NCBI RefSeq assembly: GCF_000348905.1
Contig: NZ_AOFT01000005.1
Location: 62,001-126,000 of the forward strand
Origin: Bhargavaea cecembensis DSE10
GTDB lineage: Bacteria; Bacillota; Bacilli; Bacillales_A; Planococcaceae
Length of the DNA: 64,000 nt
Reading direction: 5' to 3'
Made by a program: the position numbers and the translations under genes. The notes under the pieces are model-generated. The model was given only the letters and a program-made list of their open reading frames with translations. It did not search any database and was not told the origin of the DNA. Positions 9,122-17,005 of this stretch are shown piece after piece. The stretch's first letter is position 1. Every line of letters starts with the position of its first letter.

Positions 9122-9629
9122 TTTCGTCAACCGGATCTTCACCGAGATCCCCGCGCCGATCCTGATCATCGGTTCCACCGTGATCTTTGCCATGGCAGGC
9201 CTCGGCGCGGTCATCATGCGCTCCAGGGCAAGCAAGCAGCCTGCGAGCGCCAGGAAGATTATCCTGCCTCCGGTCATGATGTCGACGGGCGCGCTCATGT
9301 TCGTTTTCGAACCGTTCCGCGTCGCCTGGCCGCATGTGTTCGAGGCACTGGCAGTCGGCATTCTGTTCTCGTTCCTCCTCATCCGGACGTCCAGGTTCGA
9401 AGTGAGCGGGGGCGAGATCTATCTGAAGCCTTCAAAGGCTTTCATCTTTATTCTGGCCGGCCTGCTTGTCATACGCGTGGCCGGAAAGCTGATCCTCAGC
9501 AGCACGATCGATGTCGGGGAACTTGCGGGGATGTTCTTCCTCCTCGCATTCGGCATGATCGTCCCATGGCGCATCGCCATGTATTTAAAATACCGGAAGC
9601 TGCAGTCCCGCACCGGGGCCGCAGCATGA
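9114..9629 (+). CDS. ccdC: CcdC-like membrane protein (YneJ)
   Basis: About 171 residues with four to five hydrophobic segments. It is related to B. subtilis CcdC (YneJ), encoded beside ccdA; its exact role in cytochrome c maturation is unclear. The conserved stretch RKIILPPVMMSTGALMFVF supports the call. It starts at ATG 9114 (or GTG 9105), overlapping the thioredoxin-like gene. The operon ends at the hairpin that follows. Confidence 0.87.
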   Translation: MNDFVNRIFTEIPAPILIIGSTVIFAMAGLGAVIMRSRASKQPASARKIILPPVMMSTGALMFVFEPFRVAWPHVFEALAVGILFSFLLIRTSRFEVSGGEIYLKPSKAFIFILAGLLVIRVAGKLILSSTIDVGELAGMFFLLAFGMIVPWRIAMYLKYRKLQSRTGAAA

Positions 9630-9667
9630 AAAACCGCCATCCCGGAAACACCGGAATGGCGGTTTTA
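9629..9667 (+). terminator. Terminator of the ccdA-ccdC operon
   Basis: AAAACCGCCAT pairs with ATGGCGGTTTT, with an inner CCGG/CCGG pairing. A-rich and T-rich flanks may let it act in both directions. Confidence 0.85.
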
Positions 9668-9707
9668 AATTTACTCTGCAGATAAATAATGATTTGCGCT
9701 CAGGCTC

Positions 9708-9850
9708 CGTCCAGCTCCAGCGCCCAGCAACTGGCAAACTTCACCCTTCTCTACGATCAGTCAACATCGGTTCGTTCCTCACCGTGTTTCCTTGATCTCA
9801 TTGCGAAGGGCTCCAGTTTGTACGTTGCTGAACGGGCGCTTGCGCTTTTG
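9708..9850. repeat. Candidate dispersed Bacillales intergenic element
   Basis: A stretch of about 140 bp framed by GTCCAGCTCCAGCGCCC on the left and GGGCGCTTGCGCTTTTG on the right. AGCGCCC (9719-9725) pairs with GGGCGCT (9834-9840) and AGCAAC (9726-9731) with GTTGCT (9824-9829), giving a closed stem with a GAAC bulge. These end motifs resemble a non-coding repeat I recall from many Bacillaceae genomes. It lies between convergent ccdC and yneK. Confidence 0.55.
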
Positions 9851-9853
9851 TCA

Positions 9854-10294
9854 TTAATCCCTGCTGAACTGATACAGATTCCTGTACGGTGTATCGTCAA
9901 TCTGCATCTCTTCCAGCTTTTTCTTGAGGAATTTATGGTCCCGCTTTGGCGTTGCCAGGATATAGCCGCGGATAATATGGTCAAACTCGATCCGTTTCGC
10001 CTTTTCGCGCAGGGCAAGCTGCCCGATCCTGCCGGCGATTTTCTGTTTGGCGACCGGACGGAACAGTTCCGGCACCGGCGAAACGAGCTCATTCAGCATC
10101 TCCTTGGACTCGGGCGTCCAGAGATGAAGAGATTTATTGACATAGTATTCTTCCCAGTCGAGCGTCGACCGGCCGTCTTCCTTCGGCAGGGCCTTCAGGA
10201 ACTTGCGGAACATGAAATACCCGCCGATCGCGAACAGGCTGATCAGGACAAACACCCAGAACAGGATAAACCAGAGAAACCAGCCGTCTAGCAA
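9854..10294 (-). CDS. yneK: YneK-like DUF2621 membrane protein
   Basis: A 146-residue protein with one N-terminal membrane helix (WFLWFILFWVFVLISLFAIGG) and a cytoplasmic domain. It has strong YneK features: ALPKEDGRSTLDWEEYY, ELVSPVPELFRPVAKQKI and GYILATPKRDHKF. TTG 10294 is preferred because GAGGTGA lies 5 bp upstream; an upstream in-frame TTG at 10324 has no such site. Function unknown. It sits next to ccdA/ccdC as in B. subtilis, but pointing towards them. Confidence 0.87.
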   Translation of the reverse strand: MLDGWFLWFILFWVFVLISLFAIGGYFMFRKFLKALPKEDGRSTLDWEEYYVNKSLHLWTPESKEMLNELVSPVPELFRPVAKQKIAGRIGQLALREKAKRIEFDHIIRGYILATPKRDHKFLKKKLEEMQIDDTPYRNLYQFSRD

Positions 10295-10411
10295 CACTCT
10301 CACCTCTTTTGCATTCTCCAACAATTATAAGGCGACTGCCGATTTTTTTCACCTCCGTTGTATTCTTTTCACCAAATCGCCCTATGTAACGGGTGAAAGG
10401 GGGGAGAAAAC

Positions 10412-10633
10412 ATGGCAAACATCGTCTTTAAGAACGCATCCATCCGGCTCCACTTTGACGCGGGCCTGGATGGGGAAGGCAAGCCGGTCGTGAAGCTGAA
10501 GACCTACCGGAATGTTTCCGGTTCGGCTGATGCGGAATCTCTGGCGGCTGCAGTCGGCGCACTCGGCGGCCTTTCGGGCTATCCGTACATCGCAGCCGAG
10601 AAAATCGAAACAGCGGAAATCACCGAATACTGA
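10412..10633 (+). CDS. DUF1659 small protein
   Basis: A 73-residue cytoplasmic protein behind AAAGGGGGG. The sequence ending SGYPYIAAEKIETAEITEY fits DUF1659. Function unknown. It is followed by a DUF2922 and a YvrJ-type gene, a trio often found together in Bacilli, so a shared role is likely. Confidence 0.8.
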   Translation: MANIVFKNASIRLHFDAGLDGEGKPVVKLKTYRNVSGSADAESLAAAVGALGGLSGYPYIAAEKIETAEITEY

Positions 10634-10671
10634 TCGCCTGAGCCGGGAGATCATCAAAGGGGGAAGAAAGA

Positions 10672-10890
10672 ATGGATCAGACTTTGGAACTCATTTTCAG
10701 GACTGCCGGAGGCAAGCGGATGACCCTCACAGTCGATGCGCCAAAAGAGGGGCTCACGGAAGCGGAAGTGCGCCAGGCAATGCAGGAAGTGATCGGCAGC
10801 GGCGTATTCGGAACGGACGGACACCCGGTCGAATCGGCCGAGGCTGCCCGCATCGTATCCCGCGGGGTGACGGACATCATTACAGCCTGA
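10672..10890 (+). CDS. DUF2922 small protein
   Basis: 72 residues, with TLELIFRTAGGKRMTLTVDAP at the N-terminus, characteristic of DUF2922. A good AAAGGGGG site precedes the ATG. It lies 38 bp after the DUF1659 gene and is probably co-transcribed with it; a terminator follows. Function unknown. Confidence 0.8.
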   Translation: MDQTLELIFRTAGGKRMTLTVDAPKEGLTEAEVRQAMQEVIGSGVFGTDGHPVESAEAARIVSRGVTDIITA

Positions 10891-10895
10891 CCCTG

Positions 10896-10927
10896 GCTCC
10901 CCGGCTATGCCGGGGGGCTTCTTTTTG
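10896..10927 (+). terminator. Terminator after the DUF2922 gene
   Basis: CCCCGGC-TAT-GCCGGGG stem (within 10896-10918) followed by TTCTTTTT. Confidence 0.85.
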
Positions 10928-10970
10928 ATCTGTCAGGCCAAAAGACATCACGGGAAAGGAGGACACCATC

Positions 10971-11099
10971 ATGCAGGAATGGATGACGTTCATCCAGGAT
11001 CTCGGATTCCCGATCTTCGTGTCGTTTTACCTGATGCACCGGGTGGAGACAAAACTGACCGCCATTCATGACGCGCTCGTGTCGCTAAAGGCGGGTTAG
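10971..11099 (+). CDS. YvrJ-family small membrane protein
   Basis: A 42-residue ORF, ATG 10971 to TAG 11097-11099, behind GGAAAGGAGG. The sequence MQEWMTFIQDLGFPIFVSFY then LMHRVETKLTAIHDAL matches the YvrJ pattern: one membrane helix followed by a short amphipathic tail ending in K-A-G. It resembles small holin-like proteins, but no role is established. It completes the DUF1659/DUF2922/YvrJ trio, with a terminator in between. Confidence 0.82.
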   Translation: MQEWMTFIQDLGFPIFVSFYLMHRVETKLTAIHDALVSLKAG

Positions 11100-11200
11100 T
11101 TCATCGGATTGTCGGAAAAACGGGAGCTGTCTCTGTTGAAGGCGGCTCTTGCATCCGATAAGATGAAAAGTAAAAGAAGAAGTAAAGGCGGTATTTACTG

Positions 11201-11800
11201 ATGAAAAAACTCATCCCGGCTGCGGTAATGATCATCCTGGCCGCACTGGTGCTCAGCGCCTGCAACGCAGGAAAGTTCGAAGGTGACTTTTCCTGGGACG
11301 TTGAGCCGTTTGAATATACGAATCAGAACGGCGAAAAGGTCTCGCTGGAAGACCTGAAAGGCCAGCCATGGCTCGCCCAGTTCGTCTTTACCAACTGCAC
11401 GTCGGTGTGTCCGCCGATGATGTTCAACATGGCGGAAATTCAGGACAACCTGGCGGAAGCGGGCATCGAGGATTATAAAATCGTTTCGTTCAGTGTCGAC
11501 CCGGAGTATGACACCCCGGAAAAGCTCCAGGAGTACCTTGATACCTTTGAAGTGGCCGACCAGTCCAAATGGGAAATGCTGACGGGCTATACCATGGAAG
11601 ATATCGCCGATCTGGCGGTGAAGTCGTTCAAAGTCCCGGTCATCGCACCACCGCAGGACTCGGACCAGGTCACGCACGCCTCCTCGTTCTTCCTTGTGAA
11701 CCAGGAAGGGGAAGCGGTCAAGAGCTATGACGGTTATATGGAAGTCCCGCATGACATCATTGTCGAAGACATGGAAGCTCTGATCGAGGCGGGAGCCTGA
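11201..11800 (+). CDS. Sco1/SenC-family copper-binding lipoprotein
   Basis: A 199-residue lipoprotein with signal peptide and lipobox LSAC (lipidated Cys21). The copper ligands of Sco proteins are present: CTSVC (Cys66, Cys70) and His159 in VTHASSF. Sco proteins deliver copper to, or reduce, the CuA site of cytochrome c oxidase outside the membrane (B. subtilis YpmQ/BsSco). It stands alone between terminators, near the ccd genes, which also serve respiratory assembly. Confidence 0.93.
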   Translation: MKKLIPAAVMIILAALVLSACNAGKFEGDFSWDVEPFEYTNQNGEKVSLEDLKGQPWLAQFVFTNCTSVCPPMMFNMAEIQDNLAEAGIEDYKIVSFSVDPEYDTPEKLQEYLDTFEVADQSKWEMLTGYTMEDIADLAVKSFKVPVIAPPQDSDQVTHASSFFLVNQEGEAVKSYDGYMEVPHDIIVEDMEALIEAGA

Positions 11801-11804
11801 TGTG

Positions 11805-11829
11805 AAAGCCGGCGCATGCCGGCTTTTTT
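11805..11829 (+). terminator. Terminator of the sco gene
   Basis: AAAGCCGGC-GCAT-GCCGGCTTTTTT immediately after the stop codon. Confidence 0.9.
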
Positions 11830-11847
11830 CATGGAAGGAGAATGAGG

Positions 11848-12534
11848 ATGGGAAAACGGAAAATCAGGAAAAGCGGGGGCAGGCGGATGCGGAAAGGCGG
11901 CTGCCTCATCGCGGCATTTGTCTTTCTCATCCCCTCGCTGATTGTCATGTATATGTTGACGGCCCTGTTCTGGTCTGCACTCCGGGATGTCCCGTTTATC
12001 CGTGAGCTCAACGAGTACGCCGCCCATACGCCGGACAGGCTGTTCGACATCCGTGTGCCGGAGAACTATGTGCCGCTTTATAAAGAAGCGGCGGATGCGC
12101 ACGGAATCCCTTGGACACTTCTGGCCGCCCACCACCGGGTCGAGACCCGGTTCAGCACGATGGATCCGCTGATTTCGCCGGCGGGAGCGGAAGGGCATAT
12201 GCAATTCATGCCCTGTACATGGGTCGGATGGTCACATCCAAGCTGCTCAGGACTCGGAAAAGGAGAAATTCCCGAAGATGTAAAGACCAATCCGGAAGCG
12301 ATCCGCTCATATGGAGGATATGGGCTTGATGCGGACGGGGACGGAAAGGCGGACCCGTTCAATCTGCGCGATTCGATTTATAGCGCAGCGAGTTACCTGG
12401 CACAAAACGGAGCGGCGGAAGGGGAGCTGGAGCAGGCAATCTTCCTTTATAATCACAGCGACCGGTACGTGGAGGACGTCATGTCGTTTTACAGGGATTA
12501 CGAACAGCGGGCAGATGAATACAGCGGAAAATGA
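11848..12534 (+). CDS. Lytic transglycosylase-like membrane protein
   Basis: About 228 residues: a very basic N-terminus, one membrane anchor (residues about 20-45), then an extracellular lysozyme-fold domain. Key features are WTLLAAHHRVETRF, with the probable catalytic glutamate, and SPAGAEGHMQFMPCTWVGW, a hallmark of SLT/CwlT-type lytic transglycosylases. YGLDADGDGKADPFNLRDSI resembles the calcium/helical segment of the same family. It probably cleaves peptidoglycan glycan strands. ATG 11848 has better spacing from AAGGAG than ATG 11842. Confidence 0.87.
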   Translation: MGKRKIRKSGGRRMRKGGCLIAAFVFLIPSLIVMYMLTALFWSALRDVPFIRELNEYAAHTPDRLFDIRVPENYVPLYKEAADAHGIPWTLLAAHHRVETRFSTMDPLISPAGAEGHMQFMPCTWVGWSHPSCSGLGKGEIPEDVKTNPEAIRSYGGYGLDADGDGKADPFNLRDSIYSAASYLAQNGAAEGELEQAIFLYNHSDRYVEDVMSFYRDYEQRADEYSGK

Positions 12535-12542
12535 AGGAACAC

Positions 12543-12573
12543 AAAAAGAGGACCATTTTGGTCCTCTTTTTTG
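12543..12573. terminator. Bidirectional terminator
   Basis: AAAAGAGGACCA-TTT-TGGTCCTCTTTT between two convergent genes, A-rich on one side and T-rich on the other. Confidence 0.9.
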
Positions 12574-12582
12574 TGTATTCCG

Positions 12583-12834
12583 TTATGCTCTGCGCATGGC
12601 TTTGAGAATAAAGCTGACGACGAACACAAGAATCAGTGCGCCGATCAGGGCAGGGATCAGAGCGATTCCTGCAACGTCCGGACCAAAGTCACCGAAGAGT
12701 GCGCCACCGATCCAGGCACCGATGATACCTGCGATGATGTTGCCGATGATTCCGCCTGGGATGTCCTTACCGAGGATCATGCCGGCGAGCCAGCCGATGA
12801 TTCCGCCTACAATCAGATACATTAAGAATTCCAT
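12583..12834 (-). CDS. GlsB/YeaQ/YmgE family stress membrane protein
   Basis: 83 residues, almost entirely hydrophobic with glycine-rich repeats (GGIIGWLAGMILGKDIPGG, GGIIGNIIAGIIGAWIGGAL), typical of the transglycosylase-associated (GlsB/YeaQ) family. Such small membrane proteins are general-stress products; their function is unknown. AGAAGGAG precedes the ATG. A sigma-B-like promoter lies upstream. Confidence 0.88.
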   Translation of the reverse strand: MEFLMYLIVGGIIGWLAGMILGKDIPGGIIGNIIAGIIGAWIGGALFGDFGPDVAGIALIPALIGALILVFVVSFILKAMRRA

Positions 12835-12886
12835 GTTACCTTCACTCCTTCTGTAAAATTTTTATAATGCCGTTACAGTACTTTAT

Positions 12887-12912
12887 ATATCCAAAAGTGT
12901 CTGGGCTAAAAC
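12887..12912 (-). promoter_or_regulatory. Sigma-B-like promoter of the GlsB-family gene
   Basis: On the minus strand: -35 GTTTTA (12912-12907), a 14-bp spacer, and -10 GGATAT (12892-12887). The sigma-B consensus is GTTTAA-N12-15-GGGTAT, so each box has one mismatch. The predicted start is about 45 bp before the gene. Confidence 0.6.
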
Positions 12913-12975
12913 CTAATATGCCCGAAACAAACTCAAAAAACCTCAGCAAAAAATGGATTCTGAATGATTTAAATA

Positions 12976-13004
12976 TTGAAATATCAATCTCCTTCCTTTA
13001 TAAT
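12976..13004 (+). promoter_or_regulatory. Sigma-A promoter of the 35-residue protein gene
   Basis: TTGAAA (12976-12981), a 17-bp spacer, and TATAAT (12999-13004): near-perfect consensus in an AT-rich intergenic region, 28 bp before the start at 13032. Confidence 0.75.
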
Positions 13005-13031
13005 CAAGAAAAGCAAAAGGAGATGGATACG

Positions 13032-13139
13032 ATGGACACGGAACGGATGAAGGTCCTTGACCGCCACGCATTTCTGTTTGCCCTGGTGCACAGTCTGTTC
13101 GTCGTTTCCCTGGCCTATGACTTTATCAGCTTCTATTGA
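13032..13139 (+). CDS. Small single-helix membrane protein
   Basis: A 35-residue ORF (MDTERMKVLDRHAFLFALVH...) with one central hydrophobic stretch, LFALVHSLFVVSLAYDFI. ATG 13032 lies 9 bp after AAAGGAG; ATG 13023 is in frame but abuts the binding site. It has its own consensus promoter and terminator, which argues for a real gene. I do not recognise the family. It precedes aconitase. Confidence 0.6.
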   Translation: MDTERMKVLDRHAFLFALVHSLFVVSLAYDFISFY

Positions 13140-13158
13140 AGCCTTTCTGCACACATGG

Positions 13159-13195
13159 AAATCCGGCTATCCGTCATGGATCGCCGGATTTTCTG
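13159..13195 (+). terminator. Terminator of the small membrane protein gene
   Basis: AAATCCGGC (13159-13167) pairs with GCCGGATTT (13183-13192), with an inner ATCC/GGAT pair and a short T run. Confidence 0.75.
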
Positions 13196-13299
13196 CGTCC
13201 TGCAGAGACAAAATTTCCGGACAAGCCCAACCCCCCGGTTCACAAGCATATGAAGCTATTCGTTTTTCTTATGTTCTTCAATCAATATTATGTAATTTA

Positions 13300-13322
13300 C
13301 TTATCGTGTGTAATTCGATAAG
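13300..13322. promoter_or_regulatory. Inverted repeat upstream of aconitase
   Basis: CTTATCG-N9-CGATAAG is a perfect 7-bp-arm dyad in the AT-rich region 61 bp before the acnA ATG. It is a plausible operator. It does not match the ATAA-N7-TTAT pattern of B. subtilis CcpC, so the binding protein is unknown. Confidence 0.5.
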
Positions 13323-13382
13323 ATAAGGGAGAGAAAAGTGGATCCATCCGTCTTTTCACGTAGAAACAGAGGAGGAAAAGCA

Positions 13383-16115
13383 ATGGCTAAGAGCACGCAA
13401 ACAGTTAAAAGCAATCTGCACAACAGCCGCCAGTCGTTCGAGCTGAACGGCAAGACGTACCACTACTACCGTCTGAAGGCTCTGCAGGATGCAGGCATCG
13501 CTGATGTATCGCGCCTGCCTTACTCCATCAAAGTGCTGCTGGAATCTGTCCTTCGCCAGCACGATGGCTATGTTATCAAAGATGAGCACGTTGAAAACCT
13601 TGCAAAATGGGGCACGGATGTAGACCCTTCCTCGGAAGTTCCGTTCAAGCCTTCCCGCGTCATCCTTCAGGACTTCACAGGCGTTCCCGTCGTCGTTGAC
13701 CTCGCGTCGATGCGCCAGGCAATGGCCGATCTCGGCGGCAACCCTGACGAGATCAACCCTGAAATCCCTGTCGACCTCGTAATCGACCACTCCGTCCAGG
13801 TAGACCGCTACGGTTCGAATGAAGCACTGCGCCTGAACATGGAGCTTGAGTTCGAGCGCAACGCCGAGCGTTACCAGTTCCTGAACTGGGCACAAAAGGC
13901 CTACGACAACTACCGTGCCGTACCACCGGCAACCGGTATCGTCCACCAGGTCAACCTCGAGTACCTCGCAAGCGTCGTACACGAGATCGAAAACGAAGAC
14001 GGCACTTTCGAAACGTATCCGGATACGCTTGTCGGTACCGACTCCCACACGACCATGATCAACGGGATCGGCGTACTCGGCTGGGGCGTCGGCGGTATCG
14101 AAGCAGAAGCCGGAATGCTCGGACAACCTTCGTACTTCCCGCTTCCTGAAGTGATCGGTGTCAAGCTGACGGGCGACCTCCCGAACGGCGCGACGGCAAC
14201 CGACCTTGCACTCCGTGTCACGCAGCTTCTCCGCGAGAAGGGCGTTGTCGGCAAGTTCGTCGAATTCTTCGGCCCTGGCGTAGCACAGCTTCCGCTTGCG
14301 GACCGTGCGACCATCGCCAACATGGCACCAGAATACGGCGCAACCTGCGGATTCTTCCCGGTAGACGAAGAATCCCTCAACTACATGCGCCTGACTGGCC
14401 GTGACGAAGAGCATATCGCCGTCACGAAGAAATACCTCCAGGAAAACGACATGTTCTTCACTCCGGACAACGTGGAACCGACGTACACGGACACTGTTGA
14501 ACTCGACCTTTCCACAATCGAGCCGAACCTGTCCGGCCCTAAGCGTCCTCAAGACCTCATCCCGATGTCCAAGATGAAGGAAGAGTTCAACAAGGCCGTC
14601 ACGGCTCCAATGGGCAACCAGGGCTTTGGCCTCGACGAAAAAGAATTCGACAAGAAGGCTACTGTCGAGTTTGAAGACGGCCGCACTGTCGAAATGAAGA
14701 CGGGCGACCTTGCGATTGCAGCGATCACATCCTGCACGAACACGTCGAACCCTTACGTCATGCTCGGCGCAGGCCTCGTCGCGAAAAAAGCGGTCGAGAA
14801 GGGCATCCGCCCGCCGGCATACGTCAAGACATCGCTCGCACCGGGATCGAAAGTCGTTACCGGCTACCTCGAGTCCGCGGGCCTCGACAAATATCTTGAC
14901 CAGATCGGCTTCAACACAGTCGGCTACGGCTGCACAACGTGCATCGGTAACTCCGGCCCGCTTCTTCCGGAAATCGAAAAGACGATCATGGACAGCGACC
15001 TGCTCGTATCCTCGGTCCTTTCCGGTAACCGGAACTTCGAAGGCCGGATCCACCCGCTCGTCAAGGCAAACTACCTGGCGTCGCCTCCGCTCGTTGTCGC
15101 TTATGCCCTTGCAGGCACAGTGAACATCGACTTTGAAAAAGAGCCGATCGGACGCGCAGCGGACGGCACGGATGTCTTCCTGAAAGATATCTGGCCATCC
15201 ACTGAAGAAGTAAAGGCTGAGATCGAGCGGACGGTCACACCAGACCTGTTCCGCAAAGAGTATGAGCATGTCTTCACTGAAAACGAGCGCTGGAACGCGA
15301 TCGAAACAACAGATGACTCCCTGTATGACTTCGACCCTGAGTCGACGTACATCCAGAACCCTCCGTTCTTCGAAGGACTGTCGAAGGAAGCGAGCCCGAT
15401 CCAGACGCTTGAGAATCTTCGTGTCATCGGCAAGTTCGGCGACTCGATCACGACCGACCATATCTCTCCTGCGGGCGCGATCGGCAAAGATACGCCTGCC
15501 GGCAAATACCTGCGCGAGCGCGGCGTAGAGCCACGCTACTTCAACTCGTACGGTTCCCGTCGCGGTAACCACGAAGTCATGATGCGCGGTACATTCGCAA
15601 ACATCCGGATCCGCAACCAGATCGCGAAAGGCACAGAAGGCGGCTACACGACTTACTGGCCGACAAAAGAGATCCTGCCGATCTATGATGCAGCGATGAA
15701 GTATCAGGAAGACGGCACGGGCCTCGCGATTCTCGCAGGCAAAGACTACGGCATGGGCTCTTCCCGTGACTGGGCTGCGAAGGGCACAAACCTTCTCGGC
15801 ATCAAGACAGTCATCGCCGAAAGCTACGAGCGGATCCACCGTTCGAACCTCGTCATGATGGGCGTGCTTCCGCTCCAGTTCATGAAGGGCGACAGCGTGG
15901 AGTCCCTCGGCCTGACGGGCGAAGAGGCGATCAGCGTCAACCTCACGGACAACGTGAAACCGCGCGATGTCCTCACTGTCACTGCAACTGCTCCGGACGG
16001 CTCCGTCAAGGAGTTCAAGGCACTTGCACGCTTCGACTCCGAAGTGGAAGTTGACTACTACCGCCACGGCGGCATCCTTCAGATGGTTCTCCGTAACCGC
16101 CTGAAAGACAACTGA
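13383..16115 (+). CDS. acnA: Aconitate hydratase (aconitase)
   Basis: A 910-residue cytoplasmic [4Fe-4S] enzyme converting citrate to isocitrate in the TCA cycle; Bacillus CitB also acts as an iron-regulated RNA-binding protein. The cluster cysteines appear in TSCTNTSNP (about residue 449) and [13 protein letters not shown] (about 516-519). The C-terminal swivel domain holds [19 protein letters not shown] 13383 follows AGAGGAGG at good spacing; the in-frame ATG at 13338 does not. It stands as a single gene with its own terminator. Codon use appears biased, as in a highly expressed gene. Confidence 0.98.
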   Translation: MAKSTQTVKSNLHNSRQSFELNGKTYHYYRLKALQDAGIADVSRLPYSIKVLLESVLRQHDGYVIKDEHVENLAKWGTDVDPSSEVPFKPSRVILQDFTGVPVVVDLASMRQAMADLGGNPDEINPEIPVDLVIDHSVQVDRYGSNEALRLNMELEFERNAERYQFLNWAQKAYDNYRAVPPATGIVHQVNLEYLASVVHEIENEDGTFETYPDTLVGTDSHTTMINGIGVLGWGVGGIEAEAGMLGQPSYFPLPEVIGVKLTGDLPNGATATDLALRVTQLLREKGVVGKFVEFFGPGVAQLPLADRATIANMAPEYGATCGFFPVDEESLNYMRLTGRDEEHIAVTKKYLQENDMFFTPDNVEPTYTDTVELDLSTIEPNLSGPKRPQDLIPMSKMKEEFNKAVTAPMGNQGFGLDEKEFDKKATVEFEDGRTVEMKTGDLAIAAITSCTNTSNPYVMLGAGLVAKKAVEKGIRPPAYVKTSLAPGSKVVTGYLESAGLDKYLDQIGFNTVGYGCTTCIGNSGPLLPEIEKTIMDSDLLVSSVLSGNRNFEGRIHPLVKANYLASPPLVVAYALAGTVNIDFEKEPIGRAADGTDVFLKDIWPSTEEVKAEIERTVTPDLFRKEYEHVFTENERWNAIETTDDSLYDFDPESTYIQNPPFFEGLSKEASPIQTLENLRVIGKFGDSITTDHISPAGAIGKDTPAGKYLRERGVEPRYFNSYGSRRGNHEVMMRGTFANIRIRNQIAKGTEGGYTTYWPTKEILPIYDAAMKYQEDGTGLAILAGKDYGMGSSRDWAAKGTNLLGIKTVIAESYERIHRSNLVMMGVLPLQFMKGDSVESLGLTGEEAISVNLTDNVKPRDVLTVTATAPDGSVKEFKALARFDSEVEVDYYRHGGILQMVLRNRLKDN

Positions 16116-16130
16116 TCACGCTGAATAATG

Positions 16131-16169
16131 ACAGCCCGAAGAGGAATTCCTCTTCGGGCTGTTTTTTTG
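16131..16169. terminator. Terminator of acnA
   Basis: A 32-bp perfect palindrome (16131-16162; arms ACAGCCCGAAGAGGAA / TTCCTCTTCGGGCTGT) followed by seven T. Confidence 0.93.
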
Positions 16170-16230
16170 CTGTGTACAGATGGCGGTGCGGGACGGCAAT
16201 TTCCGGTATAATGGCAGTGAGGTGAATGGA

Positions 16231-16656
16231 ATGTATGTGAACGAAACGTCAGTCAAGGTGCGCTACTCGGAAACCGACCAGATGGGGGTCGTCTATCACG
16301 CCAATTATCTGGTCTGGATGGAGATCGGACGGACATCACTGATCGAAGACATCGGTTTCCGTTACGATAAACTGGAACAGGAAGGGTACCTGTCGCCGGT
16401 GATCGACCTGAACATCAGCTATAAAAATGCAATGCGCTACGGGGAATCGGCCATCATCCGTACTTGGATCGAATCGCACGGGCGGCTGCGGACGACCTAC
16501 GGCTATGAGATCCTTCACGAGGATGGCACGGTTGCTGCAACGGGGCAGTCCGTACACACGCTTGTCCATAAGGAAACATTCCGCCCGGTCGGCCTGCGCA
16601 AGGCAGATCCGGAGTGGGATGCGAAATACAGGGAACTGGCCAGGGAGCTTTCCTGA
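16231..16656 (+). CDS. yneP: Acyl-CoA thioesterase, YneP (4-hydroxybenzoyl-CoA thioesterase family)
   Basis: A 141-residue hotdog-fold protein. RYSETDQMGVVYHANYLVWME carries the catalytic-aspartate motif of YbgC/FadM thioesterases. ATG 16231 is chosen because GAGGTGA lies 6 bp upstream; the frame is open further 5'. It hydrolyses an acyl-CoA, with the substrate uncertain. The stop overlaps the yneQ start. It lies downstream of aconitase as in B. subtilis. Confidence 0.88.
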   Translation: MYVNETSVKVRYSETDQMGVVYHANYLVWMEIGRTSLIEDIGFRYDKLEQEGYLSPVIDLNISYKNAMRYGESAIIRTWIESHGRLRTTYGYEILHEDGTVAATGQSVHTLVHKETFRPVGLRKADPEWDAKYRELARELS

Positions 16657-16973
16657 TGGCATTCGGCGTCAAGCGTCAGGAAGTCGCCGAGTGGAAAGAA
16701 GCCGTCAGCAGGGGGGAGATCGCCTTCCTGACACATTACTGGCTGGACGACCGGTTCCCGGGCTGCAGGACGGTAACGAAAGCGGGATGCACGGATCTCG
16801 CCAAACTGGAGGCATGGGGCAGGCAATATGGCCTCCGGCCGGAATGGATCGATCACAAGGAACGCTATCCGCATTTCGACCTTTTCGCCGAAAGGGAATA
16901 TGAAATCCTCAAAAAAGAGGGCAGGGAAGACCTGATCAGCCGATTCAGGCTGACCGGCACACAAAAAGCGTGA
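16656..16973 (+). CDS. yneQ: YneQ-like conserved protein
   Basis: A 105-residue soluble protein. MAFGVKRQEVAEWKEAV, IAFLTHYWLDDRFPGC, VTKAGC and HFDLFAE strongly resemble B. subtilis YneQ. The ATG overlaps the yneP stop (TGATG), so it is coupled. Function unknown. Confidence 0.85.
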   Translation: MAFGVKRQEVAEWKEAVSRGEIAFLTHYWLDDRFPGCRTVTKAGCTDLAKLEAWGRQYGLRPEWIDHKERYPHFDLFAEREYEILKKEGREDLISRFRLTGTQKA

Positions 16974-17005
16974 ATCCTCCGCGGGATTCACGCTTTCTCT
17001 TTTTC
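16964..17005. terminator. Bidirectional terminator between yneQ and yneR
   Basis: AAAGCGTGAATCC (16966-16978) pairs with GGGATTCACGCTTT (16983-16996), followed by CTCTTTTT on the plus strand and an A-rich left flank for the minus strand. It overlaps the ends of both genes. Confidence 0.88.

Noticed and set aside
9689-10291. A 200-codon plus-strand frame across yneK
   Set aside because: Antisense to a clearly conserved DUF2621 gene and starting inside the stem element.
13356-16067. A 903-codon open frame antisense to aconitase
   Set aside because: It mirrors acnA in a high-GC, strongly codon-biased gene; the translation has no recognisable domain and no ribosome-binding site.
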